Shown here one piece after another: positions 1 through 8,739 of a DNA stretch of 61,934 nucleotides. A program made the translations under genes and the position numbers. Under the pieces are notes generated by a model. It had not been told where the DNA came from and ran no database searches. It was given only the letters and a program-made list of their open reading frames with translations. Source of the DNA: Pseudomonadota bacterium (GTDB taxonomy: Bacteria; Pseudomonadota; Gammaproteobacteria; Burkholderiales; Rhodocyclaceae); assembly GCA_026399515.1 (NCBI GenBank), contig JAPLQT010000091.1, forward strand, positions 1 through 61,934, in the 5' to 3' direction. Positions within the stretch are counted from its first letter, which is position 1. Every line of letters begins with the position of its first letter.

Positions 1-1518
1 CCCAATGCCATGGGCGGGCGTGAGGTCGGCGCCATGGCCAATCTGCTGAACGGCCATCGCGATCCCGAGGATCCCCGGGATCGCGCCGAAATGGCCAAGC
101 TGTGGGGTATCCCGGCCCTGCCGGCAGCGCCTGGCAAAACGGCGGTCGACATGTTCGAGGCCGTGCGCGCCGGCAGCATCAAGGCGATCTGGATAGTCTG
201 CACCAACCCGGCGCAATCGCTTCCCGACCAGGCCAAGGTGCGCGAGGCGCTGAGCGCCGCCGAGTTCGTGGTGGTGCAGGAAGCCTATGCCGATACCGAG
301 ACTTGCGCCTACGCCGATCTGCTGTTGCCGGCGGCAAGCTGGGGCGAGAAAGAAGGCACGGTGACCAATTCCGAGCGGCGTATTTCACGGGTACGCGCGG
401 CCCTGGCGCCACCCGGCGAGGCGCGCGCCGACTGGGCCATCGCCCGCGACTTCGCCCTGCAACTGGGCCGACAACTCGATGGACCGGCCGGCCGCGATGC
501 GCCGCGCCTGTTCGATTTCGCCTCAAGCGAAGCGGTGTTCCGCGAGCATGTCGCCACTACCGTCGGCCGCGATCTCGACATCGGCGGCTTGAGTTACGCC
601 CTGCTGGAAACCGCCGGCCCGCAACAGTGGCCGCTGCCGTCCGGCGCGGACTCGGGGAAGGCGCGGCTGTATACCGACCACCGCTACGCCACCGCGGATG
701 GCCGTGCCCGCTTCGTGCCCATCAGCCTCACAGCCACGGCGGAGGCCACCGATGCGCGCCACCCGCTGCATCTCAACACCGGCCGCCTGCGCGACCAGTG
801 GCATGGCATGAGCCGCACCGGCAAGCTTGCCCAATTGATGAATCACGCCGAGCTGCCCGGCGTCAGCATGCATCCCGCCGACATCGAACGGCGAAATTTC
901 AAGACTGGCGAACTGGTGAAGCTTACGAGCCGGCGCGGCACCATCGTCCTGCCGCTGGTCGCCGACGCCACGCTGAAGCCCGGCCACCTCTTCGTCGCCA
1001 TGCACTGGGGGAGCCGCCGCCTCTCCCACGCCGGCGTAAATGAACTGATCGCGGCGACGATCGATCCGCATTCGAAACAGCCCGAGCTAAAACACGCAGC
1101 GATCGCCGTGAACCGCGCCGAGCTGCCGTGGCGCGGCATGTTGCTGCGCCAAGCGAACGCTGGCGCTGCCAATGAACAAGCACTGCACTGGGATGCCGCA
1201 CTGGCGCCCTACCTGGCCCACTTCGACTACGCCAGCCTGACCCTGGCGGGCCGCGACACACCGTTGTTGACGCTGCGTCTGGCGGCAGCCACAGCCCCAC
1301 CGCCGCAACTGCTCGACACCATCGTCAGTGCGGCCGGGCTCGATTCGGCGACCTTGGAATACAACGACGCGCGCCGCGACATCCACAAGCGCGCCCTCAT
1401 CGAGGATGGGCGCCTGGCGGTCGCATCATCTGCAATTGCCACGATATCGACGCTGCACAGATCGCCACCGCCATCGCCGCCGGCGCCGATAGCCTGGTCC
1501 GGCTTCAGACCGGACTGA
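1..1518 (+). CDS. nasA: Assimilatory nitrate reductase, catalytic subunit (5' partial, frameshifted at 3' end)
   Basis: This is the C-terminal part of a molybdopterin oxidoreductase of the NasA type, the cytoplasmic enzyme that reduces nitrate to nitrite for nitrogen assimilation. The frame is open from the first base (PNAMGGREVG), so the true start lies outside the window. The NAMGGREVG segment and GHR motif are typical of NasA/NarB catalytic subunits. A molybdopterin-dinucleotide-binding domain follows, with LNTGRLRDQWHGMSRTGK near residue 250. The family normally ends in a BFD-like [2Fe-2S] domain. Here the open frame changes to low-complexity Ser/Pro sequence after about residue 470 and stops, while the iron-sulfur domain continues in another frame. 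One missing base near 1410-1422 explains this. Family call is confident; whether the frameshift is real is not. Confidence 0.85.
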   Translation, partial: PNAMGGREVGAMANLLNGHRDPEDPRDRAEMAKLWGIPALPAAPGKTAVDMFEAVRAGSIKAIWIVCTNPAQSLPDQAKVREALSAAEFVVVQEAYADTETCAYADLLLPAASWGEKEGTVTNSERRISRVRAALAPPGEARADWAIARDFALQLGRQLDGPAGRDAPRLFDFASSEAVFREHVATTVGRDLDIGGLSYALLETAGPQQWPLPSGADSGKARLYTDHRYATADGRARFVPISLTATAEATDARHPLHLNTGRLRDQWHGMSRTGKLAQLMNHAELPGVSMHPADIERRNFKTGELVKLTSRRGTIVLPLVADATLKPGHLFVAMHWGSRRLSHAGVNELIAATIDPHSKQPELKHAAIAVNRAELPWRGMLLRQANAGAANEQALHWDAALAPYLAHFDYASLTLAGRDTPLLTLRLAAATAPPPQLLDTIVSAAGLDSATLEYNDARRDIHKRALIEDGRLAVASSAIATISTLHRSPPPSPPAPIAWSGFRPD

Positions 1519-1652
1519 AATGCGGTACCGGTTGCGGGGCCTGCCTGCCCGAGCTGAACCGCATGCTGGAAACGGCTACAATTCGACCTCCAGGCCCTCG
1601 TGGGCCAGATAGACCTGCAAGCCGCCCAGTTGCGGCGCATGGCGCGCCATGA
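1422..1652 (+). pseudogene. Out-of-frame C-terminal BFD-like [2Fe-2S] domain of nasA
   Basis: Read in the frame starting at 1422, the sequence gives RIICNCHDID and then LKCGTGCGACLPEL, a four-cysteine CxC...CxxxxCxxC arrangement typical of BFD-like [2Fe-2S] domains at the C-terminus of assimilatory nitrate reductases. The frame has no start of its own and is offset by one base from the upstream nasA frame. One extra base just before the ICNC motif would fuse the two. The restored frame would run to a TGA at 1650-1652, overlapping the 3' end of the convergent MBL-fold gene by about 77 bases. Confidence 0.7.
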
Positions 1653-2463
1653 CGGCGGCGAACACCGCTTCGAGTTCCTCGTCGCCGCGCGTCGGCTCGT
1701 GATGCGTGCAATACAGGCGCTTGGCGCCGACACGCAGGGCCATCTCGATCGAGGCATCGAAATAGCCGTGCCCCCAGCCCTTCTTGGCCGGGTATTCCTC
1801 ACGGGTATAGGACGTATCGACGATCAAGGCGTCGACGCCGCGCATCGCCTCGTCGACTGAAGACTGCTTTTCATCGATCAAGGCCTGGTATTCGGCGAAA
1901 TCCTCATCCTCTGGATCGTAGATATTGTAGTAAGGCTCATGGTCGCCGGTGAAGAACAGCGACTTGCCGTTGCACTCGATGCGATAGCCGAAGTCGATAA
2001 CGGGATGATTCAGCAACGTGGAGGTGACGGTGGCATCACCGACCTCCAGCGACTGGCCGATGGCCAGGGACTTGTATTCGATGGCGGCTTTCATCTCCGC
2101 CTCGCGCACCGGGAAGTAGCTGTATTGCAATTGCACCGCCATCACCTGCTCTACGCCGCTACCGGTGACGGGGTCCATCGCGCCATGCAGGCGCACCGTG
2201 TTGCCGGGTATGAACAAGGGGATGAAGAAAGGCAGGCCGTGAATGTGATCCCAATGGCTGTGGGTGATGAAAATATTAGCGTTCACCGGCAGTTCGCGCA
2301 GCAACGACTGAGCCAAGGCGAAGATACCGGTGCCGCCATCCAGGATGATCAACGTGCCGTTGTCGCTACGCAACTCGATGCAGGTGGTATTGCCGCCATA
2401 GCGTGCCGTATGCGGCCCGGGCGAGGGAATCGAGCCGCGCACGCCCCAGAACTTGAACTTCAT
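1576..2463 (-). CDS. MBL-fold metallo-hydrolase
   Basis: A 295-residue cytoplasmic protein of the metallo-beta-lactamase superfamily. It opens with FWGVRGSIPSPG, typical of a branch whose members include cyclic-nucleotide phosphodiesterase-like and RNase Z-like hydrolases. The metal-binding motif HSHWDH lies at residues 68-73, with later ligands in TGDHE and in the CTHHEP segment near the C-terminus. The start codon directly follows the stop codon of the upstream HDOD gene, so the two are probably translated from one message. Substrate is unknown. A phosphodiesterase role is tempting because the upstream transporter carries a cyclic-nucleotide-binding domain, but that is inference. Its 3' end overlaps the restored nasA frame. 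Confidence 0.85.
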   Translation of the reverse strand: MKFKFWGVRGSIPSPGPHTARYGGNTTCIELRSDNGTLIILDGGTGIFALAQSLLRELPVNANIFITHSHWDHIHGLPFFIPLFIPGNTVRLHGAMDPVTGSGVEQVMAVQLQYSYFPVREAEMKAAIEYKSLAIGQSLEVGDATVTSTLLNHPVIDFGYRIECNGKSLFFTGDHEPYYNIYDPEDEDFAEYQALIDEKQSSVDEAMRGVDALIVDTSYTREEYPAKKGWGHGYFDASIEMALRVGAKRLYCTHHEPTRGDEELEAVFAAVMARHAPQLGGLQVYLAHEGLEVEL

Positions 2464-3342
2464 CTAGCCCTCGCTCTGGGAAAACATCTTCGCTTCCGAC
2501 ACTATCTTGCTCGTGTCCCCCAGCGCCGCAATAACCGCGTCGAGATCGCCGCCGAATCGCCTTGGCAATGAAGGTGCGTCGGCGCCGGCGCTGATGTTGC
2601 CGTTCGAGTCATAGCCCAGCCGCTCGGCGACGAGATCGGCGACCAGCAGGCATTCGGCCAGCGGCGTCACATATTTCGGTCCATGATGGCCGGCGATGCA
2701 ATCGACCAGCGAGTCCGGAAACTGCCAGCGCTTCGCCAGCATCGCGCCGACCAGGGTGTGATCGGCCCCTATGATGCTCTCTTCGGCCTTATGCAGCGGC
2801 AACTTATCGCTGGCCGAGAGCGCCAGTGCCCGGTTGAATTCAGCCGGCATGCACTGGGCGAACACCACCTTGCCGAAATCATGGAGCAACCCGGCGATAT
2901 AACAATCGGTCGGGTCGATTTCCCCCGGAGCGAATTTGGCGCCGAGCGATCGGACAAGATCGGCGGTAACGAGGGAGGAGACCAGATAGTGTTGAATGTC
3001 GAAATCGGCCTCGTTCTTCTTGGGCAGAATACCTATCGTGGAAAAGGACAGGGCAAGATTCTTGAGAGTATTGACGCCGAGATAGACTGCCGACTGGTTA
3101 ATCGAGGTGATCTTGTTCGGCAGGCCGTAGTATGCCGAGTTGATGATCTTCAATACCTTGATGGTTATGATCGGATCCTTCTCGATCACGGCGACCAGGT
3201 CCTTCGGGCGGCAGTTGATATCCCGCGTCAGCTCAAGGATACGCTGCACGCTTTTGGGAAAGGCGGGCATGCTTTCGACAGCATTGTTAAGGCGCTTGCC
3301 CAATTCCACCGAGATCTGACCCATGCCTACCGAACCCTGCAT
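2464..3342 (-). CDS. HDOD domain signalling protein
   Basis: A 292-residue HDOD protein, a metal-dependent-phosphohydrolase (HD) relative usually lacking a full catalytic site and found in signalling. The diagnostic run MPAFPKSVQRILELT starts near residue 24. IINSAYYGLPNKITSINQAV-type helices follow, then a degenerate HD segment, LLHDFGKVV, near residue 150. The start may be the second in-frame ATG at 3324, which gives MGQISVEL. The stop codon abuts the ATG of the MBL-fold gene with no spacer, indicating translational coupling. The SulP transporter lies 65 bases upstream on the same strand, so the three may form one operon. Role unknown; the family is often linked to motility, chemotaxis and stress signalling. 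Confidence 0.85.
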   Translation of the reverse strand: MQGSVGMGQISVELGKRLNNAVESMPAFPKSVQRILELTRDINCRPKDLVAVIEKDPIITIKVLKIINSAYYGLPNKITSINQSAVYLGVNTLKNLALSFSTIGILPKKNEADFDIQHYLVSSLVTADLVRSLGAKFAPGEIDPTDCYIAGLLHDFGKVVFAQCMPAEFNRALALSASDKLPLHKAEESIIGADHTLVGAMLAKRWQFPDSLVDCIAGHHGPKYVTPLAECLLVADLVAERLGYDSNGNISAGADAPSLPRRFGGDLDAVIAALGDTSKIVSEAKMFSQSEG

Positions 3343-3407
3343 AACATAGCAGGCTCATTATATTCGGCTATGGCCTAACGATGCACTGGGTTTCTCCAGC
3401 GGCACCC

Positions 3408-5615
3408 TCAGCCACGCAAGGCGGCGATTTCGGCGGCGGCCACGCGCAACCGGCTGGCAAGGTTATGGGCGATGTTCTCGACGATGGCAAAGGCGATCGC
3501 CTGATGCTCCGCCGTCAGGGCCAGGAAACGACTGCGGGTAAGCACATAGACCTCGACGTCGGTCAGCGCCAGGGCGTCGGCGGTGTGGCCGGTGGCATCG
3601 AGGAAGCCCATGCCGCCGATGATTTCGCCTGGTTCGCAAGTTGCCAGATGATAGCTTTCCTTCTTGTGGATCGGCAGGGTGAGCTTCACGGCGCCGCGAC
3701 GGACGATGAACAATTCCTCCCCACCGGCACCGGACTTGAATACCTTCTTCCCCGCTTTGACGAATCGGATCGTCATCGCATCTTCCAGCGCTGCTTGTGC
3801 TTCGTCGGGATGCTCGGAAAAGATCGGCATGTCGCGCAATTCCAGCGCCGGCGGTGCGTGCTGTTCGGCACAGGCCTCCTCCATTGAACGCGCCTCGACC
3901 CATTCGAGGGCTTCATCGAGCTGGCGGAAGGCGAAAGCCCGATTGGTCGGCCGCACCACACCCGTGTCCTTGAGGAAACGCTTCATCTTGAGGCCGCTGG
4001 GCAAGCCCTTGGGAATATCGCAGAACACCAGATAGGCGCCACGTTCTTCAAGCTGGTCCTTGATCTGTTCAAGCACGTGGGTGGCGGTGATGTCCAGCGA
4101 TTGCACACGGCGCATGCTGAGAATGACGTACTTGCGGATGGCGGTTTCCGCTTCAAGCGCCATTTGCAGCTGGTTGGCGGTGCCGAAAAAAAGGCTGCCC
4201 TGCAATTCGAAAACCACCACGTCATCCCGCGCCTGCTCGGCTTTCTCCAGTTCCTTAGGGGTACGCGCGTGGCGCGAGAAGATCTCCCGGCCCTCGATGC
4301 GATTTCGTACCACTGAGCTGCGCGTCTGCTCGCGGATGAACAGGAGGATGGCCAGTGCAACCCCGACGCCGGATGCGGCGATCAGGCTGCCGAAAACCGC
4401 CACGAGGATCACCGACACGATCACCATGAAATCCAGGCGCGTCGCCGGCGTGAAGAAATAAGCCAGGCTGTGCCGGTCGATCATGCGGAAACCGATGACC
4501 ATCAGGATGGCGGACAAGGCGGCGATCGGCACCCAGGCGATCAGCGGCGCGAGCACCAGGAAGGCCAGCAGCGACAGGGCGCCGGCGATCATGCCGGAGC
4601 GACGCGTGCGTCCGCCACTGGAAATGTTGACCAGCGAAGCGCCCATGGTTCCGGCACCTGGGATACCGCCGATCAGCGACGAAGCGATGTTGCCTAGCCC
4701 CTGGCCAACCAGTTCGCGGTTGGAGTCGTGATGCGTGTTGGTCATCGCGTCGATGACCAGGCAGGTCTTCAGTGTGTCGATGGACAACAGCGCCGCCAGG
4801 GTCAGTGCCGGCACCAGAACCTGCTCGACGTCCCTCAGTCCGAGGCTGCTGAAGGCGGCCCAGTGCTGCCGGAGCGTATCCACCAGGCTGGCATTGACAT
4901 GACCCAGGGTACCGACCAGCAACGGATTGCGATCGGTGCTCAGTAATGAGGAATCGATGAGTCCCAACAGCAGGTAGCCGCCGACGCCCGCCAGCAGCGC
5001 CAGGATGGTGGCCGGTATGGTGCGGGTCAGGCGGGTGGGCAACAGCATCGCGGCGATGACGATGACGCCGACGACTATGCTCTGCCACATCCACGCCGCG
5101 GGTGTCCTCAGCGCGTCGATCAGGCTGGCGCCTGCCGGGGCGCCGAGGAGCTTCGGAATCTGGCTGCCGATGATGATGAATCCGACGCCACTGAGATAAC
5201 CGCTGACCACCGGATAGGGGATGAACTTGATCAAGCGGCCCACGCCCGCCAGTCCCAGGCCGATCTGGATCGCGCCGGCCAGCAAGCCTATCATGCCCAG
5301 CAGGAGCAGCACGGCATCGGCTTCCATGCCTTCTTGCGTGAAACTCACCGCCAACGCGGCCAACACCGCCGCCGCCGGTGCGCAAGGCGCTGTGATCAGC
5401 CGCGAACTGCCGCCGAAAGCCGGCGCGATCAAACCGAGAGCCGTAGCGCCGAGAATCCCGGCCAGCGCCCCTTCGGCAGCCAAGGATCCGGCCAGCGGCG
5501 AAAAAATGGTCACGCCGAATGCGATCGCCGAGGGCAATGCCACCAGCATCGCGGCCAGCCCGCCCCAGGCATCGCCGACGATCTCCTTACGGTCTGCGGA
5601 AGTCTGTTCTGCCAT
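3408..5615 (-). CDS. SulP-family anion transporter with STAS and cyclic-nucleotide-binding domains
   Basis: A 735-residue inner-membrane protein of the SulP (SLC26-like) family, which moves sulfate, bicarbonate or dicarboxylates. The N-terminal 400 residues hold the hydrophobic transport core (GGLAAMLVALPSAIAFG, then many membrane helices). A cytoplasmic STAS domain follows, containing LSMRRVQSLDITATHVLEQI. The last 130 residues form a Crp/cNMP-binding-type beta barrel (GKKVFKSGAGGEELFIVRRG, then PGEIIGGMGFLD). That C-terminal fusion suggests gating by a small ligand such as a cyclic nucleotide, which is inferred. I chose the ATG giving MAEQTS because homologous sequence begins there; an earlier in-frame ATG at 5654 exists. 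Neither has a clear ribosome-binding site. Transported ion unknown. Confidence 0.88.
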   Translation of the reverse strand: MAEQTSADRKEIVGDAWGGLAAMLVALPSAIAFGVTIFSPLAGSLAAEGALAGILGATALGLIAPAFGGSSRLITAPCAPAAAVLAALAVSFTQEGMEADAVLLLLGMIGLLAGAIQIGLGLAGVGRLIKFIPYPVVSGYLSGVGFIIIGSQIPKLLGAPAGASLIDALRTPAAWMWQSIVVGVIVIAAMLLPTRLTRTIPATILALLAGVGGYLLLGLIDSSLLSTDRNPLLVGTLGHVNASLVDTLRQHWAAFSSLGLRDVEQVLVPALTLAALLSIDTLKTCLVIDAMTNTHHDSNRELVGQGLGNIASSLIGGIPGAGTMGASLVNISSGGRTRRSGMIAGALSLLAFLVLAPLIAWVPIAALSAILMVIGFRMIDRHSLAYFFTPATRLDFMVIVSVILVAVFGSLIAASGVGVALAILLFIREQTRSSVVRNRIEGREIFSRHARTPKELEKAEQARDDVVVFELQGSLFFGTANQLQMALEAETAIRKYVILSMRRVQSLDITATHVLEQIKDQLEERGAYLVFCDIPKGLPSGLKMKRFLKDTGVVRPTNRAFAFRQLDEALEWVEARSMEEACAEQHAPPALELRDMPIFSEHPDEAQAALEDAMTIRFVKAGKKVFKSGAGGEELFIVRRGAVKLTLPIHKKESYHLATCEPGEIIGGMGFLDATGHTADALALTDVEVYVLTRSRFLALTAEHQAIAFAIVENIAHNLASRLRVAAAEIAALRG

Positions 5616-5687
5616 CGTTATGGATGCATTACGCTTGCTTGTCTCCACGCACATCGGAGGCTGTGGCGCGGCCGATATTTCTGTTCG

Positions 5688-5954
5688 TCATTGCCACAAG
5701 TCGTCAAGTGGATTCCGCTTGGGCGCGGCGTTACCTGAGACGCCGGAGACACGCTTGGCCGTGAACTCTTCCTCGATATTGTCGCGGTAGTAACTCCAGG
5801 CCGCGCCCGAGTTGCTCAGCCTTTGCCAGATTTCATTGCCGACGCCGCTGTACTGGAGCGTGCTGCCGTCGTCGAGTTGAACTTGCAATTGTCGATTGCG
5901 GGCATCGTAACCGATAGCCCGCAGTTTGCCGGAGTTGATCTTCATCATTTCCAT
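5688..5954 (-). CDS. KTSC domain-containing protein
   Basis: A small 88-residue protein matching the KTSC domain: strands around LRAIGYDARNRQLQVQLDDG, then LQYSGVGNEIWQRLSNSG and YYRDNIEEEF. KTSC proteins are short, often single-domain, and of uncertain role; some are fused to lysyl-tRNA-synthetase-like or phage proteins. I chose the ATG at 5954 because GAGG lies 8 bases upstream. A longer frame reaches 6008 but adds only basic, unstructured residues. It precedes the SulP gene on the same strand, with about 70 bases between them. Confidence 0.7.
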   Translation of the reverse strand: MEMMKINSGKLRAIGYDARNRQLQVQLDDGSTLQYSGVGNEIWQRLSNSGAAWSYYRDNIEEEFTAKRVSGVSGNAAPKRNPLDDLWQ

Positions 5955-6263
5955 TTTTATACCTCGACGCCGTGGTCGGATTTTGATCGCATCGGGCAAA
6001 TTTGTCATCTTTCATGGACGCATGGAAAGAAGTAGAGCAAAGTCGTCGACAATCGGTGCCAGCCGAGGGAGGTTCTCAATATCGTTTCATGTCAATCGCT
6101 TACACACATGAGGTGGCGATTCCTGCAAACCTGGCTCAAGGACGAAAGTGTGACATTTGCCCTCAAATTATCGATTTATAGGTAATGACTTCACCGGATT
6201 TAGGGCTTATGCTCAGCCGATATCAAGAAAAAAAGATGGGCTGAACTTCGGGGGAGTTGGGTT

Positions 6264-6545
6264 GTGGCGAATTGGCACTTCAAAAATCTGGATTTGATTT
6301 CATCCATCTGCAAGAACTACTCCGAAGACCCTGGGATCCCGGATAAGTCTCGGCAATTATTTTCAAAAGCATTCAAACAGACACGTGCCTGGAAGCATTC
6401 CATTCAAACGGTCACCAGTCATCATGTCGGACAGGCTCGCGAATTGATGTGCGAAGCCTGCAAAGCCACCCACTTATGCAAGTGCAAAGATTCGAAGGAA
6501 CATCAGGCGCTTGCCTGCCCGCTTGTTCGCGTGAACGAAAACTGA
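6264..6545 (+). CDS. Small cysteine-rich hypothetical protein
   Basis: I do not recognise this 93-residue protein. Translation would start at GTG, with GGGGAG about 8 bases upstream, which supports real expression. The first 60 residues are basic and mixed. The C-terminal third carries a cysteine cluster of the form CEAC-x5-CKC-x10-C with neighbouring histidines, compatible with zinc or Fe-S binding. It ends 23 bases before the truncated NarL-type regulator, on the same strand. It could instead be chance coding near a decayed regulator start. Confidence 0.5.
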   Translation: MANWHFKNLDLISSICKNYSEDPGIPDKSRQLFSKAFKQTRAWKHSIQTVTSHHVGQARELMCEACKATHLCKCKDSKEHQALACPLVRVNEN

Positions 6546-6568
6546 TTGTCCGGCTATACTGCTGACCC

Positions 6569-7168
6569 ATGAGATTGGGCAGTTCCTCGGTTCTGGAAAA
6601 GGAACCGGACATTTCCGTGGTAGGCATGACCGGCGAAGGAGAGTCGGCGATAAGGTTATGCGCCGAGTTGCAACCGGACTTGGTCCTGATGGACATCTCG
6701 TTGACGGATATCAGCGGAATTTCCGCAACGCGCCATATCGTGACGGCAAATCCGGCTATCAAGATCATCGCGGTGTCCACCTATATCGAGCGAAACACCG
6801 TCGAGTCCATAATGGAAGCCGGCGCAGCCGGTTATATCAACAAGGCGGCGGGTGGGGAAGAACTGGTGTTGGGTATCCGGACGGTATTGGACGGCGAATC
6901 CTACCTGTCCAGGAATGTTTCCGAAATGCTGGTCGATGACCAACAGTGCCGACAACCAAGGAATGTCGGCAACCGTTTGGGACGACGCGAAACCGAAGTA
7001 TTGAAGCTGGTCGTCGAAGGCTTGACGTCTACGCAGATCGCGACGAAGCTTTTTATCGCGGTGGGAACGGTGGATGTGCATCGCCGCAACCTCATGCACA
7101 AGCTGGACATACACAGCGTTGCCGATCTCACCAAATACGCCGTCCGCGAAGGTCTGGTCAAACCCTGA
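6569..7168 (+). CDS. NarL/FixJ-family response regulator, N-terminally truncated receiver
   Basis: A 199-residue LuxR-type response regulator. The receiver keeps the phospho-acceptor aspartate (LVLMD, residue 42), the switch region IIAVSTY and the conserved lysine (YINKAAGG). A LuxR-type HTH follows (LGRRETEVLKLVVEGLT...IATKLF...VDVHRRNLMHKL, residues 135-185). The family's first strand and acidic pair (usually VDDH) are missing: the protein begins MRLGSSSVLEKEPDIS, which aligns to the end of helix 1. In the same frame upstream, KLIV is followed by a TGA at 6563-6565, resembling a remnant of strand 1. Phosphorylation is therefore doubtful. The NarX-like kinase converges on it, so they are likely partners. 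Confidence 0.8.
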   Translation: MRLGSSSVLEKEPDISVVGMTGEGESAIRLCAELQPDLVLMDISLTDISGISATRHIVTANPAIKIIAVSTYIERNTVESIMEAGAAGYINKAAGGEELVLGIRTVLDGESYLSRNVSEMLVDDQQCRQPRNVGNRLGRRETEVLKLVVEGLTSTQIATKLFIAVGTVDVHRRNLMHKLDIHSVADLTKYAVREGLVKP

Positions 7169-7233
7169 GCATCGCGTCCTTCAACCGGGCGCTTAGCGCA
7201 CCGGGATACGCTCATCGACGATGATAATCCTGA

Positions 7234-8739
7234 TCATTCCCTTGTCACTTGAACTTGTTGAATGAGCTTTATCGGCACCGACAGCACCGCCACCGTGCCG
7301 TCACCGAGGCTGCTGTCGATATACAACTCGCCGCCGATGTAGCCGATTCTTTCGCGCACGCTGAACAAACCAAAACCACCATCGGCCGACGGTTTGGATA
7401 ACGTCTGCGGGTCGAAGCCGATGCCGGAATCGGTCACGCTGATGATCATTCGATCGTCCTTGGTCATCGTCGACAGCTCCGCAACCAGCGCTTGGGAGTG
7501 CCGGGCCACATTGACCAGCAACTCGCGGGTTGCCCTCAACAAGGTTGACAGGATGGCTGCATCGACGTGCTGGGGGAGGTCAACGATGTTCACGTCGACG
7601 TGCAAACCGAAACTGCGCCGCATGTTCTCGGCCAGCCATTCCAGCGCCGGCGCCAGCTCAAGCGTCTTGGGCATTGAAGGGCTCAGTTGCAACGACAAAG
7701 TGCGTACCGACCGATTGGCTTCGTCGATCAATCCCTCGATGAACTGGAGTTCGCTTTTCAGGCGGACGTTGTTGTCCGGTGAGGTATCCAGAACCGAGAG
7801 TTTGAGCCTGGCAACCGCCAGAATCTGGCCCAAACCATCATGTAAATCCTGCGCGACGGCTTGTCGTTCCCGCTCCTCGATCTTGGTCAGTTCGATGCTC
7901 ATGGCAAGGAGCTGCGCAGTGCGTTCCCGCACCAATTCGGTGAGGTGTTCCTGATGCTGGCGCAAACTTGCCGTGGCATCCATGATCCGGCTTTGCAATT
8001 CATCCTGCCCTGATTCAATATGTGCCGCCATCTTGTTCAGTCCTTCCTCCAGATGGCGCAGCGGTCCGTTGGCATCGATGGAGACACGCGCCGCCAGGTC
8101 GCCCTGGCCGATCCGCGCCACCACATCGGCGACCTGGACGATCGGCCGGATGACCCCGCGGCTGAGGTAGACGGCGAGTATCACGCCGAACATCAGGAAT
8201 ACAGTGGTAATGAGAATCCAGGTCAATTGCAACTGACGTGCCCGGTTTGCGATTCGATCCGTCGACAGTTCCAGGATCAGTTGCCCGAGCCGAGTACGGC
8301 TGGGTGGTGAGCCTTCCCGAAACAAGTCATCGAGCGGCAGATCCGCACCCCATATGGTCCGGCGCAAAAGCATGACGTTACCCGGCAACTCAGTCAGGAA
8401 CTCGCCCTCCGCGCCGTTGTCCGGCGGGATACCGGAGCGTGGAGCACCGGCACTCACAACGATGCGGTCGGCCGCATCAAAGAGCGTGATCGCGCGCACG
8501 TCCTCTTCCCGAGCGGCCCTTTCGATCAGCACTTGCAAGGCTTCGCGATTGCCGGAGAACAAGCCGTATTCGCTGCCGGCGACGATCTGCCGCGCCATGG
8601 CTTCGGCTTTTTGCCGGTATGCGTCGTTCAGGACGCCCAGGCGGTCGAACAGGAACAGCGCCGCCAAAGCCACAGCCAGCAGGGTTGCCGGCAACAAGGC
8701 GGCAAGCAAGACGCGGGATCGGATGTCGAGGTTCTTCAT
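7234..8739 (-). CDS. Sensor histidine kinase (HAMP, HisKA_3, NarX/UhpB-like)
   Basis: A 501-residue membrane sensor kinase. Transmembrane segments lie at about residues 10-31 and 173-193 and enclose a periplasmic sensing domain. A HAMP linker (VIRPIVQVADVVARIGQGDL, 195-245) and a coiled coil follow. The HisKA_3 dimerisation domain has the phosphorylated histidine at residue 300 in ERQAVAQDLHDGLGQ. A HATPase domain with LVNVARHSQA, SVTDSGIGFD and GGFGLFSVRERI ends the protein. HisKA_3 kinases pair with NarL-type regulators, and one converges on this gene 65 bases away. The start overlaps the stop of the upstream ABC_sub_bind gene by 4 bases, so they are co-translated. The signal may be relayed through that periplasmic protein. 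Confidence 0.9.
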   Translation of the reverse strand: MKNLDIRSRVLLAALLPATLLAVALAALFLFDRLGVLNDAYRQKAEAMARQIVAGSEYGLFSGNREALQVLIERAAREEDVRAITLFDAADRIVVSAGAPRSGIPPDNGAEGEFLTELPGNVMLLRRTIWGADLPLDDLFREGSPPSRTRLGQLILELSTDRIANRARQLQLTWILITTVFLMFGVILAVYLSRGVIRPIVQVADVVARIGQGDLAARVSIDANGPLRHLEEGLNKMAAHIESGQDELQSRIMDATASLRQHQEHLTELVRERTAQLLAMSIELTKIEERERQAVAQDLHDGLGQILAVARLKLSVLDTSPDNNVRLKSELQFIEGLIDEANRSVRTLSLQLSPSMPKTLELAPALEWLAENMRRSFGLHVDVNIVDLPQHVDAAILSTLLRATRELLVNVARHSQALVAELSTMTKDDRMIISVTDSGIGFDPQTLSKPSADGGFGLFSVRERIGYIGGELYIDSSLGDGTVAVLSVPIKLIQQVQVTRE

